Below, piece after piece: positions 27,149 to 34,787 of a stretch of DNA of 64,000 nt; position 1 is the first letter of the stretch, and each line of letters begins with the position of its first letter. Origin of the DNA: Foliamicus sp963666765 (lineage in GTDB: Bacteria > Pseudomonadota > Gammaproteobacteria > Steroidobacterales > Foliamicaceae); NCBI GenBank assembly GCA_963666765.1, contig OY762933.1, positions 1,612,001 to 1,676,000 of the forward strand. The letters run 5' to 3'. Both the position numbers and the translations under genes were made by a program. The notes below the pieces were generated by a model. It was not told the DNA's origin. It did not search any database and worked only from the letters and a program-made list of their open reading frames with translations.

Positions 27149-28624
27149 CTACATAGGGCGGCGAATGAACTCGCCGGTGGGGGCGCCCATTACGGCGCCG
27201 TCGTCGTAGATCCGGCGTCCGCGCAGGAAGGTGGTCTTGACCCGGGCGCCGAGTTCCACGCCTTCGAACGGCGTGTAACCCTGCTGGGACTCCGATTCCT
27301 CGGCCCGGACTGTCCAGTTCTCGTCGGGATCCACGATCGCCAGATCCGCGTCGAGGCCTTCGACGATATCGCCCTTGCGTAACAACCCGAAGCGGCGCGC
27401 CGGGTTCAGGCTGGTCACCTCCGCCATGTGATTGAAGCTCATGCCGCGGCCGCGCCCCTCGCTGACCAGCGCGGACAGCAGGTACTCGGTGCCGCCGAAG
27501 CCGGACTTCGCCAGCCAGATGTCGTCGGGATTGTCCTGGCTCACCTTGCGCTCGTGCTTGCAGCAGGCATGGTCGCTGCACACCCAGTCGAGCTTGCGCT
27601 CCAGCAGCTTCTCCCAAAGGAACTCCACGTCCTCGCGCGGGCGGATCGGCGGGTTGACCTTGGCCAGGTTGCCGTTGGGCGTGTCCACGTCCAGAACCAG
27701 GTGGCCGATGGTGACCTCGCGCCGGAAGTCGATGTGCGGGAAAGCACCCTGCATGCGCAGCGCAGCGTCCACCGCCTTGGCCGAACTCAGGTGCAATAGA
27801 TTGATATTGGGCAGTTCGGTCTCATGCGCCAGGTACGAGGCGATGCAGATGGCCAGCCCTTCCGAGTGCGGCGGCCGTGCGGCGTGGTAGGCGTGCAGGC
27901 CGGTGAGCCTGCCTTCGTCCTGAACGATCTTCGTATATGCCTGCATGATCTCCGCCGTTTCGCAGTGCAGGCTGAGGCTGATGGCGGGGGCGGCGTCCGG
28001 ATGCTCCTGCATGGCGCGCTTGACGCCGCGCATCACGAATTCGAAGTGCGCGTAGTCGTAGCGTTCGTCCTCGCTGATCATCAGGAAGTCGTTCTGGCTG
28101 ACGGAGGCTCCGTGCAGCCCGTAGCTGCCGTAGAACATGAAGATCTTGAACGAGGTCACCCCGTGCTCGCCCACCAGCATGGGCAGCTCCGAAATGTGCG
28201 TGCTGTCCATGGGCGCCAGGTGATAGCAGTAGTCCACGTGGAAGCGCCCGTCGGACTTGTCCAGCACCTCGGGGAAGAACTCGGCATAGGGACCGCCCTT
28301 GTTCAGGTAGTACTGCCCGGTTCGCATGTAGTTGAGGCTTGAGGTCACGCCGCCCTGGGCCGCGGCCCGGCTCTCGGTCTGCGCGTCCTGCTCCAGCGGG
28401 CCGTAGATGCCGCAGTGCATGTGGGGATCCACCACCCCGGGAAACGCGATCCGGTTGCGTGCGTCGTAGGTTTCCCTGGCGCTCCCGGCGGCGATGTCCG
28501 GCGCCAGGCTTGCGAAACGCCCGCCCTTGATCGCGATATCGAGATCTTCCAGGCCGTCCCCGCCGGCCCGCGCCACGCGCACGTTCTTGATCAGCAAATC
28601 GAATTCATGGGTGCCGTCAGTCAC
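27149..28624 (-). CDS. dihydropyrimidinase/hydantoinase-like cyclic amide hydrolase
   Basis: 491 residues, amidohydrolase superfamily. The binuclear metal site is complete: His68/His70 in VVDPHMHCG, carboxylated Lys160 in GVTSFKIFMFYG, His in LHCETAEIM, His in NLLHLSSAKA, and Asp in WVCSDHACCKHE. The family opens cyclic ureides or imides (dihydropyrimidines, hydantoins, allantoin). First gene of the minus-strand operon and divergent from the alpha/beta hydrolase gene, with a 97-bp intergenic region carrying a perfect palindrome. The exact ring substrate cannot be read from sequence. Confidence 0.92.
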   Translation of the reverse strand: MTDGTHEFDLLIKNVRVARAGGDGLEDLDIAIKGGRFASLAPDIAAGSARETYDARNRIAFPGVVDPHMHCGIYGPLEQDAQTESRAAAQGGVTSSLNYMRTGQYYLNKGGPYAEFFPEVLDKSDGRFHVDYCYHLAPMDSTHISELPMLVGEHGVTSFKIFMFYGSYGLHGASVSQNDFLMISEDERYDYAHFEFVMRGVKRAMQEHPDAAPAISLSLHCETAEIMQAYTKIVQDEGRLTGLHAYHAARPPHSEGLAICIASYLAHETELPNINLLHLSSAKAVDAALRMQGAFPHIDFRREVTIGHLVLDVDTPNGNLAKVNPPIRPREDVEFLWEKLLERKLDWVCSDHACCKHERKVSQDNPDDIWLAKSGFGGTEYLLSALVSEGRGRGMSFNHMAEVTSLNPARRFGLLRKGDIVEGLDADLAIVDPDENWTVRAEESESQQGYTPFEGVELGARVKTTFLRGRRIYDDGAVMGAPTGEFIRRPM

Positions 28625-28636
28625 TGGCTTGCTCCG

Positions 28637-28652
28637 GGCCCGCTTGCGGGCC
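28637..28652. promoter_or_regulatory. palindrome in the divergent promoter region of the catabolic cluster
   Basis: GGCCCGC-TT-GCGGGCC is a perfect 16-bp palindrome 13 bp from the start of the dihydropyrimidinase-like gene and 70 bp before the alpha/beta hydrolase gene. It is a candidate operator for both operons. It is GC-rich, so chance occurrence in this genome is a real alternative. Confidence 0.35.
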
Positions 28653-28721
28653 GCAAGTATAAGACACGGGGGCTGTTTGCTACGCTACACTAGCCCGCCC
28701 GGGAGAGGGATTCGAGACGAT

Positions 28722-29519
28722 ATGAAAAGACGCAAAGGCTACGCCGACGGGCCGTTCGGGCAGATCCATTACCAGGAGGCTGGAAGCGGCGCGCCGCTGC
28801 TGCTGCTTCACCAGTCGCCCAGCTCCTCGGAGATGTTCGAGGCCGCCTATCAGCCGCTGGCGGCGCGCGGCATTCGCGCGATCGGCGTCGATACGCCCGG
28901 CTTCGGCCAGTCCCACGTACCCGACGAGCAACCCTGGATCCCGGACTACGCGCAAGCCATCCGCAGCGTGATCGATCATCTGGAACTGGAGCGCACGGCG
29001 CTGCTGGGCCACCACACCGGCGCTTCCATCGCCGCGGAACTCGCGGTAATGGAGCCGGAGCGGGTTACCCGGGTGGTGCTGAACGGCGCGCCGCTGCTGA
29101 CCCGCGAGGAGCAGGACAAGTGGAAGGCGGCGACCAGCAATCGCGCGGAACCCGAAGTGAAGGCGGACGGCAGCCACCTCATGGACGTGTGGAACCGGCG
29201 GCTGCACTTCACACCGGGCTGGACCAACCTGCGCGCCATGCACTGGGGCGTGGTGCAGATGCTGATCGCCGGCGAGAAAGCCAGGTTCGGCCACGCCGCC
29301 GCCTTCGCCCATGACCTTTCCGTGCCTTTGCGCAAGATGACCCAGCCGACGCTGGTGTTGACCAACACCGGAGACGACATTTACGAGGTCTGCAAGCGAG
29401 TAAACAAGCTCAGGCCCGATTTCGAATACGCCGAGTTGCAAGGCGGCACTCACGACATCGTGGACGAACAGCCCGAGGAATGGACCCGCATCGTGGCTGA
29501 CTTTATTCTGAAGGACTAG
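28722..29519 (+). CDS. alpha/beta-hydrolase fold protein with His at the nucleophile position
   Basis: 265 residues from ATG 28722. Oxyanion region LLLLHQSPSSSEMFE, cap region, and TNTGDDIYEV plus GGTHDIVDEQPEEW supplying Asp and His. The nucleophile elbow, normally G-x-S-x-G, reads GHHTG (96-100), so residue 98 is His instead of Ser, Asp or Cys. Similar GxHTG elbows occur in other uncharacterised homologues as far as I recall, so this is likely a subfamily rather than a sequencing error. It is 2 bp before the racemase-fold gene, in an operon divergent from the hydantoinase-like gene. Confidence 0.85.
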   Translation: MKRRKGYADGPFGQIHYQEAGSGAPLLLLHQSPSSSEMFEAAYQPLAARGIRAIGVDTPGFGQSHVPDEQPWIPDYAQAIRSVIDHLELERTALLGHHTGASIAAELAVMEPERVTRVVLNGAPLLTREEQDKWKAATSNRAEPEVKADGSHLMDVWNRRLHFTPGWTNLRAMHWGVVQMLIAGEKARFGHAAAFAHDLSVPLRKMTQPTLVLTNTGDDIYEVCKRVNKLRPDFEYAELQGGTHDIVDEQPEEWTRIVADFILKD

Positions 29520-29521
29520 CA

Positions 29522-30268
29522 ATGACCGATACCCTGGGATGGCGCATGAAGTTCGGTGTGGTGGCGCCGTCCACCAACACCAGTGTGCAGCCGGAATACG
29601 ACGACATGCGCCCGCGCGGCGTGACCAATCACTTTTCCCGAGCCTGGATTCCGGACGACCCCGTAAATAGCGACGAGGAATTCCTGCAGTTGATGGAGAA
29701 CATCCGCGCGGAAACGGAGAACGCCGTGGATCGCGTCATGACCTGCAGCCCGGACTACGTGGTGATGGGCATGTCAGCCGAGACGTTCTGGGAGGGCGTG
29801 CTGGGAGCCGAGCAGCTGAAGAAGAACCTGGAGGAGCGCGCCGGCGTGACGGTAGGCCTGGGCTCGCACGCCTGCCGCGACGCCATCGCCTGCTACGGCG
29901 ACATCAGGCGGATCGGCGTGATCACGCCCTACATGCCGGTGGGAGACAAGGAAGTGCGCAACTTCTTCGAGGATTGCGGCTTTGAGGTGGTGCACCTGGT
30001 GGGGCTGAAAAGCAGGAGCCCGATGCTGATCGCGCATGAGAGCCCGGCCACGCTGCGGCGGGCCGTGCACGAGGTCAACGACGACTCGGTGGAACTGATC
30101 ATCCAGGTGGGCACCAACCTGGCGTTCGCGCACATCGCGCCGGAGGCCGAGAACTGGCTGGACAAGCCGGTGCTGGCGATCAACACCTGCACCTACTGGC
30201 ACGCCTTGCGCGAGAACGGCATCGAAGACAGGGTCTACGGCTTCGGCTCGCTGCTCGCCGAACACTAG
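29522..30268 (+). CDS. Asp/Glu racemase-superfamily protein, maleate isomerase/arylmalonate decarboxylase-like
   Basis: 248 residues. FGVVAPSTNTSVQPEYDDM at the N-terminus and VVMGMSAETFW, RIGVITPYMP, VELIIQVGTNLAF match the maleate cis-trans isomerase/AMDase group. The two catalytic cysteines of maleate isomerase fall in MGMSAETF (83-90) and VGTNL (196-200), neither of which has Cys. Chemistry must therefore differ from canonical members. It is coupled to the hydrolase upstream (2-bp gap). An insertion sequence has landed exactly on its stop codon (CTAG target), leaving the reading frame complete but cutting the gene from the downstream deacetylase. Confidence 0.82.
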   Translation: MTDTLGWRMKFGVVAPSTNTSVQPEYDDMRPRGVTNHFSRAWIPDDPVNSDEEFLQLMENIRAETENAVDRVMTCSPDYVVMGMSAETFWEGVLGAEQLKKNLEERAGVTVGLGSHACRDAIACYGDIRRIGVITPYMPVGDKEVRNFFEDCGFEVVHLVGLKSRSPMLIAHESPATLRRAVHEVNDDSVELIIQVGTNLAFAHIAPEAENWLDKPVLAINTCTYWHALRENGIEDRVYGFGSLLAEH

Positions 30269-31879
30269 CAGCCTGTCGGACTTAGGGGTTGTATTTTCTT
30301 ACAATTGGGTCGGTCCAGGCCATGGGGTAATCGAGATGCCGAAGTTTGTGGAGCGGGATTCGAGCCAAGCTTATCTTTTGCCTCCGGACCTTCGCGAGTG
30401 GGTTGCGTCGGACGACTTGGCGCATTTTGTTCTGGAGGCGGTGGAGCGGGTTCCGATGGAATCGTTCAAGGTGAACGAGCGGGGCACGGGTTCGGCGCAG
30501 TATCACCCGCGGATGATGCTGGCGCTTTTGATTTACTGCTACGCGCACGGGATATTCGGTTCGCGTCGGATCGAGCGGGCGACGTATCGGGACATTGGGG
30601 TTCGGTATGTGACAGCGAACTGTCATCCGGATCATGACACGATCTGCACGTTTCGGCGGGAGAACTTCGAGGCGGTGGGGGAGGCGTTTTTGCGGGTATT
30701 GCTGATGGCGCGGGAGTTGCAGTTGCTGAAGGTGGGCACGGTGAGCGTGGACGGGACGAAGGTGGACGCCAACGCGAGCAAGCGCAACAGCCTCCGTCGG
30801 GATCGCGCCCATGCGCTTCGGGAGCAGTTGCGCGGAGAGATTGAGGACTTGCTGGGCCGCGCGGAGCGTGCGGATGCGCAGTCGGGGCCGGATGCGGAGA
30901 GTTTGCCGGAAGATTTGCGGCGTCGCGAGAAGCTGAAGGCGAAGCTGGATCGGGCGTGCGCCAAGTTGGATCGCCGTGCGCGTTCGCAGGCGGCGTTGGA
31001 TCGGGCGGCGTATGAGCGCAAGGTGGCGGCGCGCGACAAGCGCGAGGGCCGCGCCAAGGGCGCGAAGATCAAGGAGCCGGGTAAGGAGCCGAGGCCGGAG
31101 GAGCAGATCAACCTGACGGATTCGGACAGTGCGCTGATGCGCAAGAACAAACGCAGCGAATGGCGTCAGGCGTATAACGCGCAGGCGGTGGTGGATGCGC
31201 ACGGAAGCCAGTTGGTTTTGGGTTCGCGGGTGAGTTCCTGCGCGAGCGATAGGCGCGAGTTGGTTGCGGATGTGGAGACGATTCCCAAGGCGTTGGGCGA
31301 ACCCGGCCGGGTGTTGGCGGACAACGGCTATGCGTCGGGTTCGCAGGTGGCGCGGCTGGAAGGCCGGGGCCTTAAGGTTCTGGTGGCGGTCGGGACGGAG
31401 GATCGTCGCCGTGCGCATGATTTTCGTCCACCGGTTGAAGGCCAGGCGGCGAAGGAGCCGAAGGCGGAATGGCTCAAGCGGATGAAGGAGAAGATGGAAA
31501 CAGAAGAGAACCGGGCGCTGTATCGCTTGCGCAAGCAGACGGTGGAGCCGGTGTTCGGGATCGTGAAGGAGGCGATGGGATTTCGGCGGTTTTTGCTTCG
31601 GGGCCGGAACAAGGTGGAGGGCGAGTGGGCCCTGGTGACGCTGGCCTACAACTGCAAGCGATTGCACCGCTTGAAAATGGCGTAAACCGATGATCCGGCG
31701 AGTCGTATCTGCCTGTTTCGGCCTCCTGGGGCGCTTTCGTCGGCTTCCGGGAACCCCGGGAGGGCGCTGGCCGGGTTGCCGGAATTTCCCGCCCGTCGAA
31801 TGCGGTCCCCAGGGCGGCCATTCGAGGCCGCGGGGAGCGCACCGCAACCCACTACGGCAACCCTAAGCCCGACAGGCTG
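30269..31879 (+). mobile_element. IS1182-like insertion sequence, complete
   Basis: 1611 bp bounded by inverted repeats: left CAGCCTGTCGGACTTAGGGG from 30269, right end the complement of CAGCCTGTCGGGCTTAGGG ending at 31879, one substitution and one indel apart. A 4-bp target duplication CTAG flanks it (30265-30268 and 31880-31883). One intact transposase gene is carried. The 190 bp after the transposase to the right end hold no gene. Near-identical ends and an intact frame indicate recent insertion. Confidence 0.9.
30336..31685 (+). CDS. IS1182-like DDE transposase
   Basis: 449 residues. N-terminal DNA-binding region (LLPPDLREWVASDDLAHFV, RMMLALLIYCYAHGIFGSRR), then the DDE core: Asp in VSVDGTKVDANASK, Asp in VLADNGYASGSQ, Glu in TVEPVFGIVKEAMGFRRFLL. 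A charged coiled-coil insert (around 165-270) separates the first two acids, as in the IS1182/IS5-related group. Codon choice uses more TTG and GCG-TTT type codons than neighbours, in keeping with foreign origin. No frameshift, so probably functional. Confidence 0.92.
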   Translation: MPKFVERDSSQAYLLPPDLREWVASDDLAHFVLEAVERVPMESFKVNERGTGSAQYHPRMMLALLIYCYAHGIFGSRRIERATYRDIGVRYVTANCHPDHDTICTFRRENFEAVGEAFLRVLLMARELQLLKVGTVSVDGTKVDANASKRNSLRRDRAHALREQLRGEIEDLLGRAERADAQSGPDAESLPEDLRRREKLKAKLDRACAKLDRRARSQAALDRAAYERKVAARDKREGRAKGAKIKEPGKEPRPEEQINLTDSDSALMRKNKRSEWRQAYNAQAVVDAHGSQLVLGSRVSSCASDRRELVADVETIPKALGEPGRVLADNGYASGSQVARLEGRGLKVLVAVGTEDRRRAHDFRPPVEGQAAKEPKAEWLKRMKEKMETEENRALYRLRKQTVEPVFGIVKEAMGFRRFLLRGRNKVEGEWALVTLAYNCKRLHRLKMA

Positions 31880-31916
31880 CTAGTTTCGGCATAAGACTGG
31901 TACCGTATCCGCTTGA

Positions 31917-32023
31917 GGCTGCCATGCCCCCTCTTTCCGGGAGCGTCCGAGGCAGGGATGCCGAGGCCGAGCCGACACGGATGTCCTTGCCGGCGTATCC
32001 CGGAAAGAGGGGGCATGGCAGCC
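31917..32023. repeat. compound palindromic element D
   Basis: Perfect 26-bp arms (31917-31942 and 31998-32023) around a 55-bp centre. Read on the minus strand the centre aligns closely with that of element E, including the hairpin GACA-TCCG-TGTC, which in E is CACA-TCCC-TGTG (a compensatory change). It begins 34 bp after the insertion sequence and ends 16 bp before the next start codon. The 354 bp between transposase and deacetylase genes (31686-32039) contain only the IS tail and this element. Confidence 0.8.
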
Positions 32024-32039
32024 GCAGGATCGGCACAAC

Positions 32040-32969
32040 ATGGATGACAACATTAAGATGGAATACGACTACACACCGATTTCGCAGCGGCCGCGGCTGG
32101 AGTGGCCGGATGGCAAGCGCGTAGCGCTGCTGATCACGTTCAATCTCGAAACCTGGGACCTCGTCAAGGACACCGACGCGCCCTACTACGCGGGCGGGCC
32201 GCCGATACTTCCGGACGCCCTGCCGGGCCGGGTGCCGGATTTCCCGAACTACACCTGGCGCGAGTACGGCCAGCGGGTGGGCATCTGGCGGCAGTTCGAG
32301 CTGTTCGACAAGCTGGGCGTCACGCCGGCCTGCACGCTCAATGCCGTGACCTGCGAGCGGCGCCTGCCCATGGTGCAGGCCGCCCTGGAGCGCGGCTGCG
32401 AACTGATCGCGCACAACTACGAGCAGGGCGAGCTGCTGACCGACTTTTCCGGCGACGAGGCGCGCGAGCGCGAGGTGATTCATCGCACGCTGGATATCTA
32501 CGAGCGCACCGTCGGGCGCAAGGCGCGCGGCTGGCTGTCCTCGTCGCTGCGGGGCACGCTGGCCACGCCGGGGATCCTGGCCGAGGCGGGACTGCTGTTC
32601 TACTGCGACCTGATGAACGACGATCAGCCGTACCTGATACGGACCCCGCACGGAAACATCGTCTCCACTCCGTATTCCAATGAAATCAACGACTTCACGA
32701 TTCTCACCCGGCGCGGCCACACCACCGACGAGTTCCGCGACATCCTGATCGACGAGCTCGACCAGCTGTACGCGGAGGGCGCGACGCAGGCGCGCATGAT
32801 GAACGTGGGGCTGCATCCGCACGTTTCCGGGCGCGCCTATCGCATGCGTGGCCTGCGCGAGTTCATCGAGCACGCCAAGTCGCTGCCGGGCGTGTGGTGG
32901 ACCACGCGCGAGGAGATCGCCGAGTGGTATCTCAGGCAGCCGGGGAACGAGGACGTACCGTCCTCATAA
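32040..32969 (+). CDS. polysaccharide deacetylase family protein, PuuE-like (3 of 3)
   Basis: 309 residues from ATG 32040. LEWPDGKRVALLITFNLETW, YTWREYGQRVGIWRQFELFD, TPACTLNAVTCERR, IAHNYEQGELLTDFS and GWLSSSLRGTLATPGILAEAG place it in the same branch as the two deacetylases at 24.6-26.4 kb, although it is clearly diverged. Conserved LHPHVSGRAYRMRGL gives the C-terminal His pair. It probably belonged to the hydrolase-racemase operon before the insertion sequence separated them. The next SDR gene starts 28 bp later. Confidence 0.86.
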   Translation: MDDNIKMEYDYTPISQRPRLEWPDGKRVALLITFNLETWDLVKDTDAPYYAGGPPILPDALPGRVPDFPNYTWREYGQRVGIWRQFELFDKLGVTPACTLNAVTCERRLPMVQAALERGCELIAHNYEQGELLTDFSGDEAREREVIHRTLDIYERTVGRKARGWLSSSLRGTLATPGILAEAGLLFYCDLMNDDQPYLIRTPHGNIVSTPYSNEINDFTILTRRGHTTDEFRDILIDELDQLYAEGATQARMMNVGLHPHVSGRAYRMRGLREFIEHAKSLPGVWWTTREEIAEWYLRQPGNEDVPSS

Positions 32970-32997
32970 GGCCAGCCCGCGCGCTTCCGCCCCCGCC

Positions 32998-33783
32998 GTG
33001 AACGGCAGCAGACTGCTCGAAGGCAAGACCGCCCTGGTAACCGGCGGCGCCCGGGGCATCGGCCGCGCCTGCGCCCTGGCCTTCGCGCAGAACGGCGCCG
33101 GCGTTGCGCTGGCCGACATCGATCGCGAAGGCTGCGAGCAGGCGGCGCGCGAGATCGCCGCGGAAACCGGCGCCACGACCCTGGCGCACCACTGCGACGT
33201 GGGCGACGACGAGCAGTGCGAAGGCCTCATCGCCGCCACGGCGGATCACTTCGACGGCCTGGACATCCTCCTCAGCAACGCCGGCATCCTGGCGCCCGGA
33301 GACGTGCTGACGGTAAGCCGCGAGGAATTCGACCGCGTGCACCGCGTCAACCTGCGCGCCGGATTCGTGCTGGGGCAGCTCGCGGCCCGCGAAATGGTCA
33401 AGCGAGAGCGCAAGGGCAGCATCCTCTACATGTCTTCGGTGAACGAACGGCTGGCGATCCCCAACCAGCTCGCCTACGTGGTGTCCAAGGGCGGACTTTC
33501 GCAGCTGACCCGGGCGATGGCCCTGGGCCTCGCCGCGCACGGCATTCGGGTCAACGCCATCGGCCCTGGCTCGATCGAGACCGAAATCCTGAAGAGCGTG
33601 ATGACCGACGAGAACGCGCGGCGCATGATCCTTTCGCGCACGCCCATGGGCCGCCTGGGCCAACCGGACGAGATCGCGTCGGTGGCCGTGTTCCTGGCCA
33701 GCGAAATGGCCTCCTACATCACCGGCCAGACCCTGTTCGCCGACGGCGGCCGCCTGCCGCTGAACTACACCGTCCCAGTCTAG
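32998..33783 (+). CDS. short-chain dehydrogenase/reductase, FabG-like
   Basis: 261 residues from GTG 32998, the first start that gives a normal SDR N-terminus (LLEGKTALVTGGARGIGRAC). NNAG equivalent is SNAGILAPGD; the active site YVVSKGGLSQL (YxxxK) and ASYITGQTLFADGG tail are standard. It ends the catabolic block on this strand and converges with cysM, overlapping its 3' end by 4 bp. The substrate is likely a hydroxy or keto acid produced by the cluster, which is inference from position. Confidence 0.87.
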   Translation: MNGSRLLEGKTALVTGGARGIGRACALAFAQNGAGVALADIDREGCEQAAREIAAETGATTLAHHCDVGDDEQCEGLIAATADHFDGLDILLSNAGILAPGDVLTVSREEFDRVHRVNLRAGFVLGQLAAREMVKRERKGSILYMSSVNERLAIPNQLAYVVSKGGLSQLTRAMALGLAAHGIRVNAIGPGSIETEILKSVMTDENARRMILSRTPMGRLGQPDEIASVAVFLASEMASYITGQTLFADGGRLPLNYTVPV

Positions 33784-34742
33784 CGGTCCCACATGCCGGT
33801 GGAGGCGTAGCGTTCGCCGCCATCGGACAGGATGGTGACGACGACGGGGTAGCGGCCGGTGGCTGCTACCTGCAAGGCGGCGTGCACGTAGGCGCCGGAC
33901 GACGGCCCAACGAACAGCCCAGCCTTCGAGAGCCGCCGGCAGACCGGCGTCGCCTGCTCCATGCGCACGTCGATGCGCTCATCGATCAGCTCCTCGTGCA
34001 GGATGGCGGGCACGATATCGTCGGGCGCGCCCAGCGGCTTGAGGCCCTCGATGCCCGGAAACACTTCCGGAATCACGCAGGCGATGTGCAGGCCGGGATT
34101 GGCTTCGCGCAGCCTGTGGCCGGCCCCGGTAATGGTGCCGCCGGTGCCGACCCCGGCGACAAAGGCGTCGGGCGCGCTGCCTACGGCCTCGCCGACCTGC
34201 GTCAGCAGTTCGGCGCCGGTGCCGTGATAGTGGGCCCTCCAGTTCTCGTCGTTGGTGTACTGATCGCAATGCCAGTAGCGGTCCGGCTGCTCCCTGGCAA
34301 GCCGTTGCGACTCGCGCAGCGCATGGTCGTAGCCCTCGATGGGGTCGGTCAGGATCAGTTCCGCGCCGTGCGCCTCGATCCGCTGAAGGCGCTCCCGGCT
34401 GGCGTTGCCGGGCACCACCAGGGTGACCGGGATGCCCAGCGCGGCGCCCAGCATGGCGTAGGCGATGCCCGCGTTGCCCGAGGAGGAATCCAGCAGCCGC
34501 CGGTCTCCGTCGAGATGCCCGTCGCGCAATGCGGCCGACAGCATGCGGGCGACCGGACGGTCCTTGATGGAACCGCCGGGATTGGTGCTCTCCAGCTTGG
34601 CGAACAGCCGCACGCCTTCGGGGATTTCCTCCAGGAAGTCCAGCTCGACCAGGGGCGTTTCGCCGATGCCCGCGAACAGCCCGGCATCGTCACCCGCCAG
34701 CGGCAGCGCGGCTTCTCCAGAATCGAATGCCATTGCTTGCAT
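33780..34742 (-). CDS. cysM: CysM-type PLP-dependent cysteine synthase
   Basis: 320 residues, fold type II PLP enzyme. The PLP lysine is Lys60 in NPGGSIKDRPVARM; SSGNAGIAYAM binds the substrate carboxylate and GVGTGGTITG the phosphate of PLP. Segments AKLESTNPGGSIKDRP, HYHGTGAELL and GPSSGAYVHAAL resemble mycobacterial CysM, which uses O-phosphoserine and a protein thiocarboxylate (CysO) as sulfur donor, more than classical CysK. The two upstream genes on the same strand encode exactly the partners of that route (CysO/MoeZ fusion and Mec-like protease). 45 bp separate it from the fusion gene. Confidence 0.86.
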   Translation of the reverse strand: MQAMAFDSGEAALPLAGDDAGLFAGIGETPLVELDFLEEIPEGVRLFAKLESTNPGGSIKDRPVARMLSAALRDGHLDGDRRLLDSSSGNAGIAYAMLGAALGIPVTLVVPGNASRERLQRIEAHGAELILTDPIEGYDHALRESQRLAREQPDRYWHCDQYTNDENWRAHYHGTGAELLTQVGEAVGSAPDAFVAGVGTGGTITGAGHRLREANPGLHIACVIPEVFPGIEGLKPLGAPDDIVPAILHEELIDERIDVRMEQATPVCRRLSKAGLFVGPSSGAYVHAALQVAATGRYPVVVTILSDGGERYASTGMWDR

Positions 34743-34787
34743 TACCCCCCGAACCTCAGGGCACTGATGGAACCGCCGCTGCGCAGC

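Noticed and set aside
34742..34787. Separate small gene between cysM and the fusion
   Set aside because: The 45-bp gap has no start-stop pair of useful size.
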